Source: an uncultured Oscillibacter sp.
GTDB lineage: Bacteria > Bacillota > Clostridia > Oscillospirales > Oscillospiraceae
Reading direction: 5' to 3'
DNA length: 45,639 nt
Assembly: GCA_902476875.1 (NCBI GenBank)
Contig: CABSFC010000009.1
Coordinates: 1 to 45,639 of the forward strand
Part shown: one piece after another, positions 40,461-45,639 of the stretch
Numbering within the stretch: position 1 is the stretch's first letter
Layout: each line of letters begins with the position of its first letter
Position numbers and translations under genes: made by a program
Notes under the pieces: model-generated
What the model was told of the DNA's origin: nothing
Seen by the model: the letters and a program-made list of their open reading frames with translations, nothing else
The model's database searches: none

Positions 40461-41467
40461 GAAGCAGAGAAATCTCCCTGTGGGTGGATGAGCGGTGGTA
40501 CGACGCACTGAGCCTCCGCCTGAAGGGTGAAACGGTAGAGTATAAGCTCAACAGTTATCTGGACCGGCTCATCAACGAACTGGGTCCCGATCAGGAATAC
40601 AACCGGATCAGTCAGGAGATCTGGCAGGAGGATCAGCGGGCAAGGCAAGAGCTGGAGGATGTGAAACGCATCTCCGTCTTTCATGTCAAAGAGTCCGGGC
40701 AAGATCGTTGCTTCCAGGTGGAGCGTCCTCTGGACTTCCTGGATGCCGCCCGCCTCCTGCGCTCCTACCTGTGGGGAGAACGCGGGGCGTCCTCCTTTGA
40801 GCAGATGCTGTATCAGGCGGAGGAGGTCTCCGCCGAAGATTTTGAAAATGCGGTGCGGCTGCGCATGGAGAACACCGGAAAGGTCACCGGCGCGTTTGAA
40901 CTGGACTTTGACAAGCGGGAGGTTTCTGCCGTTCACATCATGGACGGCTGGCAGACCTTTGCTATGGATGACATCTCTGCTGCCGCTTATCAGGCATACC
41001 GAAAGGATAGACTTCGTGATGAACAACGATGGTCACGATTTCTGGAACGGCTGGACGGCAGACAGATCGCCTCACCGGGCCATCTCTCCGCAAGGGAGAT
41101 CAAGCTGGCGGATGAGATCTGCGAGGTGGACAACCTGCTGAATTTTTATGTGGAAACCGGGTTCGATGTAGACACGGTGTTCGGGACACATATCTGCACC
41201 GCGGAAAACGACGACTGGCTGAATGTGTATGCCAACTACGATATGGCATCCGGCCAGGTCTGCGACGAGCTGGAGATCGCGCTTCATCGCGGCGACGGCG
41301 GCGAGGAGTCGCTGACCTACCAGCTCAACGCCGCTGAGAAGGAAGTGCTGCTGCGGAAGATGGATGCATACTGCCAGGAGCGGACGGGCATGAGCCTCGC
41401 GGACTACAGCACCCAACTCATGACGGAGGACATGGCGCCGCCCAGCGGCCCGGTGCTGGAGATGTGA
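40457..41467 (+). CDS. ICE hypothetical protein
   Basis: 336 residues. The N-terminal 45 residues resemble the DUF6103 protein just upstream. Later DWLNVYANYDMASGQVCDEL, SLTYQLNAAEKEVLLRKMDA and AYCQERTGMSLADYSTQL are a segment I know from related ICEs without a function. The protein is acidic and without membrane segments. It ends PPSGPVLEM, so the GMTM tail is absent or degenerate. A promoter (P4) and small gap follow. Confidence 0.6.
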   Translation: MRSREISLWVDERWYDALSLRLKGETVEYKLNSYLDRLINELGPDQEYNRISQEIWQEDQRARQELEDVKRISVFHVKESGQDRCFQVERPLDFLDAARLLRSYLWGERGASSFEQMLYQAEEVSAEDFENAVRLRMENTGKVTGAFELDFDKREVSAVHIMDGWQTFAMDDISAAAYQAYRKDRLRDEQRWSRFLERLDGRQIASPGHLSAREIKLADEICEVDNLLNFYVETGFDVDTVFGTHICTAENDDWLNVYANYDMASGQVCDELEIALHRGDGGEESLTYQLNAAEKEVLLRKMDAYCQERTGMSLADYSTQLMTEDMAPPSGPVLEM

Positions 41468-41517
41468 TTTTACATCCTGGTAAAACCGGCGAACCATTCC
41501 TCGTTGGTTTTGGTGAA

Positions 41518-41546
41518 TAGCTTTTCCTGCGGAGGTATGCCATTGT
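41518..41546 (+). promoter_or_regulatory. ICE promoter P4
   Basis: TAGCTT (41518-41523), 17 bases, CATTGT (41541-41546), inside the block shared with P3 (TCGTTG, then GTGAATAGCTTT). The gene at 41597 starts 50 bases downstream. The -10 is weaker than in P1 and P2. Confidence 0.5.
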
Positions 41547-41596
41547 GTTGGCAGCCGCATACAGCGGGAAAATAAATGATTGGAGGAATCATCAAT

Positions 41597-42040
41597 ATGA
41601 ACGCGGAAAGAGCGATGGAATTGCAGCAGCGGATCGCCAGGGAGGCGCTTGCTATGCTGGCCATCCATGGCAGCGCGGCGGATAGCGCCGACTATGCGCG
41701 GGCGGTCATCCTAATCGGCGCGGCATGGGGGCTTGATCCCAAGAGCGCCGCGGAACAGCTGGAGCTGATCGCACGGGAAAGGGAGACGGCACTTGATACG
41801 GAATCCCCCGGAGAGGCCAGACACGTCCTGCCCGAGAGCGACCTGCCCATGAACGCCAGCGGCATGGAAACGCTGGATAACATCTGGGATCTGTTTGAAA
41901 CCGCCGTCCGGCTGGAGAATCGGGAACAGCGTGAAATCCTGTTCCGCCTTGCCACCGAACTGGCGGAAACGCAGAATCTGCTGGACTGGATCGAAAAGAC
42001 GCCTGCTGAACAGGAGCTGCCTGAGATCATTGTGAGCTGA
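41597..42040 (+). CDS. ICE hypothetical protein, all-helical
   Basis: 147 residues from ATG 41597 (SD TTGGAGG); upstream open codons have no SD. Helices MELQQRIAREALAMLAIHG and LDNIWDLFETAVRLENREQR dominate, and it is acidic. I do not recognise the family. Its place between transfer genes and the oriT candidate suggests a role in transfer control, which is inference. Controlled by P4. Confidence 0.55.
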   Translation: MNAERAMELQQRIAREALAMLAIHGSAADSADYARAVILIGAAWGLDPKSAAEQLELIARERETALDTESPGEARHVLPESDLPMNASGMETLDNIWDLFETAVRLENREQREILFRLATELAETQNLLDWIEKTPAEQELPEIIVS

Positions 42041-42078
42041 ACAGGCGGAGCATAGAGCCAGCCATCCGGTGATGACCA

Positions 42079-42107
42079 GAGCCGTCCTGCCGCAAGCGGG
42101 GCGGCTC
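42079..42107 (+). terminator. GC-rich hairpin behind the gene at 41597
   Basis: GAGCCG (42079-42084) pairs with CGGCTC (42102-42107) around an inner CCGC/GCGG stem. There is no proper T run, so this may be an RNA-end or oriT structure rather than a terminator. Confidence 0.35.
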
Positions 42108-42517
42108 CCTCATTCTCCCTCACCGCTGCCCCTGTCCCGCCCCGTGTGCCCTTTTCCCGCAAGGGGTGGCATCCACGCCCCTGCACGGAGGACAAGCGCC
42201 GTGTTGCGGCTTTTTGGCGCAGCCCCATAAAACACGCCTGAGCACCGAAAAACGCAGGTGAACCGAGGTGGCGATTTTTTTGCGGGATAAAAGGGTGGCT
42301 CCACCGCTTCTCACACCGTCCCACAACGCGGGCCGGGGATGCGGATTTGCGGGAGTTTTTAACGGTTTTGCTTCTGTTTTACGGAGTGCGCTTGGCTCCG
42401 CTTTTTTGAAGCTGGTTCCTGATTTGGCTCCACGCACACTGAAACCGCCTGATTTTTCGCCAAATCCGCTGGTTCGGATTTGGCTCCACCCAAAACTTAT
42501 CATTTGGAGGTACGACT
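42108..42517. other. candidate oriT: non-coding, repeat-rich region before the relaxosome genes
   Basis: About 400 bases without a gene. It holds four iterons TGGCTCC(A/G)C at 42296, 42393, 42425 and 42481, a palindrome GGTGG-CT-CCACC (42294-42305), and a perfect 10-bp inverted repeat GCCAAATCCG/CGGATTTGGC (42459-42468 / 42475-42484, loop of six). The 13-base GATTTGGCTCCAC occurs at 42421 and 42477. Position before an RHH protein and the relaxase is where oriT is expected. The nick site is not identified. Confidence 0.6.
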
Positions 42518-42925
42518 ATGGCAGAAGAAAAAACACGCATCCACACCCGCATCGCGCCGGAGACGGAACGAAAAATCGCCGCGGCAATGCCGCTGTCCAA
42601 CTGCCGGACGCAAAACGAATTTGTAGAAAGCGCCATACGCCTCTACTGCGACTACCTGGCCTCCCGGGACTGCTTCTCTGTCCTGCCGCCCATGCTGGTC
42701 TCCGCGATCCGCTCCACGGTACAGCTCAGTGAGAACCGCATCTGCCGGCTGCTCTTCAAGCTGGCGGTGGAGATGGACATGATGATGAACATTCTGGCGG
42801 CGGGCATGGATATCCCGGAAGAACAGCTGCGGGAACTGCGGGGCCGCTGTGTCCAGGAGGTAAAGAAGACCCGCGGCATGATCTCCCTGGATGATGCTGT
42901 GGAGTATCAGAATGGCGGTGACTGA
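42518..42925 (+). CDS. RHH relaxosome accessory protein (MobC-like)
   Basis: 135 residues, SD TTGGAGG, ATG start. TRIHTRIAPETERKIAAAMP with NCRTQNEFVESAIRLYCDY is a ribbon-helix-helix DNA-binding unit. The C-terminal part (LLFKLAVEMDMMMNILAAGM and LRGRCVQEVKKTRG) is helical, as in MobC-type proteins that bind oriT and help the relaxase. It lies between the candidate oriT and the relaxase gene, one small gene away. Stop overlaps the start of the DUF3848 gene. Confidence 0.75.
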   Translation: MAEEKTRIHTRIAPETERKIAAAMPLSNCRTQNEFVESAIRLYCDYLASRDCFSVLPPMLVSAIRSTVQLSENRICRLLFKLAVEMDMMMNILAAGMDIPEEQLRELRGRCVQEVKKTRGMISLDDAVEYQNGGD

Positions 42926-43280
42926 AATGAAGTGGACTCAAATTCATGATGAGTTGTTCAAAAGGATCAATCGGGAGATGGACAACTACGCCAGCGGGAT
43001 GTGGAAGCGTCCCGGCAACGAGGTCTACGACCAGGCTGTTGAGATTTCCGCCATGCGGTTCTGCTACAACCAGCTGATTGGGAGCCTCAGTAAATACCAG
43101 GCGGAAGACCTGAAACCGCTCCTGCAATATGAGAAACCGTTGGAGGTGGTGTGCCGCCGCTGGCTGAGTGAGCAAAGCGTCGATCTCAGTGAGGAGTTTG
43201 CCCATGTCCTCTTCAACCCGGACTATCTGGATGAGGCCATTGACACCCAGTCTGACATGGATATCCCCTCCATGATCTGA
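42912..43280 (+). CDS. DUF3848-type ICE protein (second copy)
   Basis: 122 residues from ATG 42912, which has GGAG seven bases ahead and overlaps the previous gene by 14 bases; ATG 42927 is an alternative. WTQIHDELFKRINREMDNYA and LLQYEKPLEVVCRRWLSEQS fit DUF3848, and the protein aligns with the one at 22956. The ending DMDIPSMI is a distant version of the tail at best. It directly precedes the relaxase gene. Confidence 0.65.
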   Translation: MAVTEMKWTQIHDELFKRINREMDNYASGMWKRPGNEVYDQAVEISAMRFCYNQLIGSLSKYQAEDLKPLLQYEKPLEVVCRRWLSEQSVDLSEEFAHVLFNPDYLDEAIDTQSDMDIPSMI

Positions 43281-43299
43281 GGCAAGGCGGTGATGCTTC

Positions 43300-45213
43300 A
43301 TGCCCCGCGTAATCTTCAAGTGCCCGTACATCAGGGGCGGCACGTCCAAAGCGGCCTCGCACCTGAACCACTACGTCCGGTACGCAGCCACCCGCGAGGG
43401 CGCCCAGCGTATCGTCCCCAGCAGCGCCCAGCTCCCTGCCACGGAAAAGCAGCGGGACATGGTGGAGCGTCTCCTCCGGGACTTCCCATTGAGCCGGGGA
43501 ATGTTTGAGTACGAGGACTATCTGGCGTCGCCCACCCGCGGCAACGCCTCGGAGTTCATCACCCGCTCGCTGGAGGATAATTATGACCAAATCGCCAAGA
43601 AAGGAAACTACGTCAGCTACATCGCCAGCCGGCCCCGCGCCCAGCGTGCCGGGGATCACGCGCTGTTCACCGCCTCGGATGATCCACTGGTTCTATCCCA
43701 AATCGCGGACGAGGTAGCGCACCACCCCGGAAATGTGTGGCTGCCCATCATCTCCCTGCGCCGGGAGGATGCGGCGCGCCTTGGGTATGACGACGCCAGA
43801 CAGTGGAGAGAACTGCTCACCGGATATGCCATGGAGATGGCCGAGGCCATGAAGATCCCCTGGGAGCAGTTCCGCTGGTACGCCGCGTTCCACGACGAGG
43901 CCCATCACCCCCATGTGCATATGGTCTGCTACAGTGTGGATGGAATGTCCGGTTTTCTCACCAAGGATGGGATTGCCCAGATCAAAGCAGGCTTGGCAAA
44001 AGAGATCTTCCAGCAGGAACTTCATGAAATCTATGTGCGGCAGACCCAGCGGCGGGACACGCTCACTCAGGAAGCAGGGGCGGTCATGGCGGAGCTGATC
44101 TGGCAGATGCAGACCGGCTCCCTGGACGATCCCCGCATTGAGCGGCTCATGGCGAACCTGGCCGGACGGCTCCGGGATCTTCCCGGTAAAAAGCAGTACG
44201 GTTATTTGAAAGCGCCGCTGAAAGCTGTGGTGGATGAGATCGTGGACGAGCTGGCAAAGGACTCCCGCGTTGCTGCCGCCTATGACCTTTGGTATGAACT
44301 CCGGGAGGAAGTACTGAGGACGTACAGGGATGACCTGCCTGAGCGTCTCCCCCTCTCCCAACAGAAGGAGTTCAAGCGGATCAAGAATCTGGTGATCGAA
44401 GAAGCACTCCAACTGGCCGGTCAAACCGCTATATTTGATCCTGCCGATTTTGATGATGTGCCGGACTCATTGGATAGGTCGGGGGAACGATCTGAAGGGA
44501 CAGACCAAGGTCAGGCCGAAAGCGCCGCCGGGCCAGACGATCCCCACGCACAGTATACACTGGGCAAAACCTATCGGGATGGCCGGGGCGTTGAGAAAGA
44601 CGCCCTGCAAGCGGCGGCGTGGTTCCACAAATCCGCTGAACAGGGCCATGGTTTTGCCTCCTATGCCTTGGGTACGCTGCTTCTGGATGGCGGCGACGGA
44701 CTCTCCAGAGATATCCCGGCAGCTGTGAAATGGCTGCGCTGCTCGGCGGAGGCCGGCAATCCCTTTGCCCAATACCGGCTGGGCAAACTCCTGCTTCAAG
44801 GCGGGGATGTTCCCAGGGATGCGGCGGAGGCGGTCAGGCTGCTCACATCATCGGCGGAGCAGGGAAACCAATATGCCCAGTACGCCCTCGGAAAACTGTA
44901 CCTGCCGGGAAAAGAAGTCCCCGAGGATCATGACGCCGCCGTCCGCTGGTTCACGCTGTCCGCAGCCCAGGGCAACGAGTCTGCACAGCACTTCCTGGAT
45001 CACATCAATGACTTTCACGGCCCATCCGTTTTCACCTGTGCCACCCGCCTCCTGCGCCATATGGGCAGGATATTTCAGGAACAGGCCCCCAGGGCGCCCG
45101 TCAAGGCGCTTTCTTTCACTGACAAAAAACTGCGCCGGCGGATTCAGGAAAAGAAAATGGCCATAGGCCATAAGGCCGATGACCATGAGGACGTGGGGAT
45201 CAACATGCAATGA
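43300..45213 (+). CDS. MobP-type relaxase with C-terminal Sel1 repeats
   Basis: 637 residues. The N-terminal relaxase domain has VIFKCPYIRGGTSKAASHLN near the start and the metal-binding histidine motif HDEAHHPHVHMVCYS near residue 198, as in MobP3/MobL relaxases; the likely nucleophilic Tyr is among the early tyrosines (HYVRYAA, YVSYIAS). Relaxases nick oriT and carry the strand through the channel. After residue 410 come four Sel1-like repeats (AQYTLGKTYRDGRGVEKD, ASYALGTLLLDG, AQYRLGKLLLQGG, AQYALGKLYLPG), which are helical protein-binding units. The C-terminus is basic (KKLRRRIQEKKMAIGHK). Confidence 0.85.
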   Translation: MPRVIFKCPYIRGGTSKAASHLNHYVRYAATREGAQRIVPSSAQLPATEKQRDMVERLLRDFPLSRGMFEYEDYLASPTRGNASEFITRSLEDNYDQIAKKGNYVSYIASRPRAQRAGDHALFTASDDPLVLSQIADEVAHHPGNVWLPIISLRREDAARLGYDDARQWRELLTGYAMEMAEAMKIPWEQFRWYAAFHDEAHHPHVHMVCYSVDGMSGFLTKDGIAQIKAGLAKEIFQQELHEIYVRQTQRRDTLTQEAGAVMAELIWQMQTGSLDDPRIERLMANLAGRLRDLPGKKQYGYLKAPLKAVVDEIVDELAKDSRVAAAYDLWYELREEVLRTYRDDLPERLPLSQQKEFKRIKNLVIEEALQLAGQTAIFDPADFDDVPDSLDRSGERSEGTDQGQAESAAGPDDPHAQYTLGKTYRDGRGVEKDALQAAAWFHKSAEQGHGFASYALGTLLLDGGDGLSRDIPAAVKWLRCSAEAGNPFAQYRLGKLLLQGGDVPRDAAEAVRLLTSSAEQGNQYAQYALGKLYLPGKEVPEDHDAAVRWFTLSAAQGNESAQHFLDHINDFHGPSVFTCATRLLRHMGRIFQEQAPRAPVKALSFTDKKLRRRIQEKKMAIGHKADDHEDVGINMQ

Positions 45214-45234
45214 GTGTAGCCTCGGCGCAATAAA

Positions 45235-45274
45235 ATACCCGGATATATGTGCAGACATACATCCGGGTATCTTT
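45235..45274. terminator. bidirectional terminator behind the relaxase
   Basis: ATACCCGGAT (45235-45244) pairs with ATCCGGGTAT (45261-45270), with a further inner stem ATGT/ACAT; A and T runs lie on both sides. It separates the relaxase from the convergent small minus-strand gene. Confidence 0.75.
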
Positions 45275-45278
45275 ACGG

Positions 45279-45408
45279 TCATACCAGATCGGCATACTGG
45301 CGGAAGCACTCAAAAACGGAGTTCCGCGATCAGTTCATCCAGGGAAATTTGGCCGATCAGAGGTTCATCATCGATTTGCTCCTCTGCGGTTTTCTTCTGT
45401 TCGTCCAT
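45279..45408 (-). CDS. small minus-strand ICE gene, probably frameshifted near its end
   Basis: From ATG 45408 the frame gives MDEQKKTAEEQIDDEPLIGQ, then ISLDELIAELRF and a stop at 45310. If one T is removed from the run of five at about 45313-45317 on the minus strand, it continues as ECFRQYADLV and stops at 45279, which looks natural. It has a very good promoter (45428-45456). Small acidic helical peptides of this kind, ending in QFADLV-like sequence, occur next to ICE regulatory and recombinase modules; no function known. Coordinates cover the frameshifted whole; the unshifted ORF is 45310-45408. Confidence 0.5.
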
Positions 45409-45427
45409 TCAACATCACCGATGTCGT

Positions 45428-45456
45428 ATTCTACCGCCAAACAGAGAGAATGTCAA
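45428..45456 (-). promoter_or_regulatory. sigma-A promoter for the small minus-strand gene
   Basis: Minus strand TTGACA (45456-45451), 17 bases, TAGAAT (45433-45428), 20 bases before the ATG at 45408. It is the most consensus-like promoter in the ICE part and unlike P1-P4. Confidence 0.75.
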
Positions 45457-45639
45457 ACTACATGAATCAGCAAGCAGTAATGGGATCAGTTCAAATCGCT
45501 GCACAGCGTGTAGCGATTTGGCAAACAGCAGTAGAACTGGCGCATACTGTGGAGATTTTTTTCACTTTATTTTACATGAATTCTGAAAGACCTGCTAACA
45601 AAAGTCAAGTAGAAATTTCAGCTTTTGGGAGCAGTGAAA
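45457..45639. other. gene-free right edge of the window
   Basis: About 180 bases with no convincing gene. It contains an 8-bp inverted repeat AAATCGCT/AGCGATTT (45493-45500/45512-45519). It is more AT-rich than the ICE coding part and may be the upstream region of a gene outside the window. Confidence 0.4.

Larger units (their letters stand above)
9214..45639 (+). mobile_element. integrative and conjugative element (left end at tRNA-Thr, right end outside window)
   Basis: Direct evidence: VirB2-, VirB3-, VirB4- and VirB6-like proteins, an M23 hydrolase, an RHH relaxosome protein, a relaxase, an ArdA-type protein, two DNA methylases, SpoVG-like and DUF3848/DUF3849/DUF4314/DUF6103 proteins, all on one strand. 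Families and order match ICEs of gut Firmicutes. The left boundary is set at the tRNA-Thr 3' end because chromosomal genes stop and ICE genes start there. No integrase, direct repeat of the tRNA end, coupling protein (VirD4/TraG) or partition gene is seen, so the boundary is inferred and the element is incomplete in this window. Confidence 0.85.

Noticed and set aside
1..45639. CRISPR array, rRNA, insertion sequence or riboswitch
   Set aside because: No regularly spaced identical repeats, no transposase frame, no rRNA stretch and no riboswitch class that I could recognise.

Overview
The window has two parts. Bases 1 to about 9213 are chromosome of a high-GC Gram-positive anaerobe. NfnAB, MurC, a PrdX-like prolyl-tRNA deacylase, an HD-domain CCA-adding enzyme, strong SD sequences and sigma-A-type promoters all fit a gut Clostridia member. 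My best guess is Oscillospiraceae (Flavonifractor/Oscillibacter-like); this is inferred from gene content, with no marker gene to prove it. From just behind a tRNA-Thr gene (9138-9213) to the right edge lies most of an integrative and conjugative element (ICE). Almost every gene in it is on the + strand, and its right end, integrase and coupling protein are not in the window.

Chromosome: the 3' end of a Crp/Fnr-type regulator, the nfnA-nfnB pair behind a clear promoter and closed by a strong hairpin, a minus-strand XRE regulator with membrane segments, a minus-strand operon of murC and a prolyl-tRNA editing protein, cca divergent from murC, a lipoprotein with Ca-binding-like loops, and an AT-rich gene-free spacer ending in tRNA-Thr.

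ICE, left (9.5-23.3 kb): conserved ICE accessory proteins, among them an ArdA-type antirestriction protein with two further ArdA-like proteins, a DUF4314 protein, a winged-helix protein, a Dam-type adenine methylase, an AbrB-like protein, DUF3849/DUF3848 proteins and a SpoVG-like protein. A secreted SLH/lethal-factor-like metalloprotease, a membrane-anchored surface protein and a sortase are interleaved. ICE, centre (23.4-31.1 kb): a CAP-domain exoprotein, a 1569-residue thioester/SpaA-repeat adhesin ending in LPRTGY, an ART-like protein, a VirB2-like protein (DUF3852) and an MNT nucleotidyltransferase with a stump of its HEPN partner. ICE, right (31.2-45.6 kb): VirB6/TrbL-like, a two-gene C5 cytosine methyltransferase, a triple-RHH protein, VirB3 (PrgI), VirB4 in two pieces, an M23 cell-wall hydrolase, DUF6103, a candidate oriT, an RHH relaxosome protein and a MobP-type relaxase with Sel1 repeats.

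The genes make a coherent transfer machine: relaxase plus oriT prepare the DNA, VirB3/B4/B6 and M23 form the channel, adhesin plus sortase make mating-pair contacts, and ArdA-type proteins plus methylases protect incoming DNA. Four signals stand out. (1) Many otherwise unrelated cytoplasmic ICE proteins share a short Gly/Met-rich C-terminal tail, typically GMTM or GGM(T/E)(L/M). (2) Four promoters share one unusual -35 with an exact 17-base spacer, (TAG or TCG)(A or C)(C or T)T-N17-TATTGT-like. (3) Terminator-like hairpins stand in front of, or just inside, most ICE genes, which hints at antitermination. (4) Several SD sequences are paired in CCTTT/AAAGG hairpins. All calls are from reading the sequence; no database search was possible.
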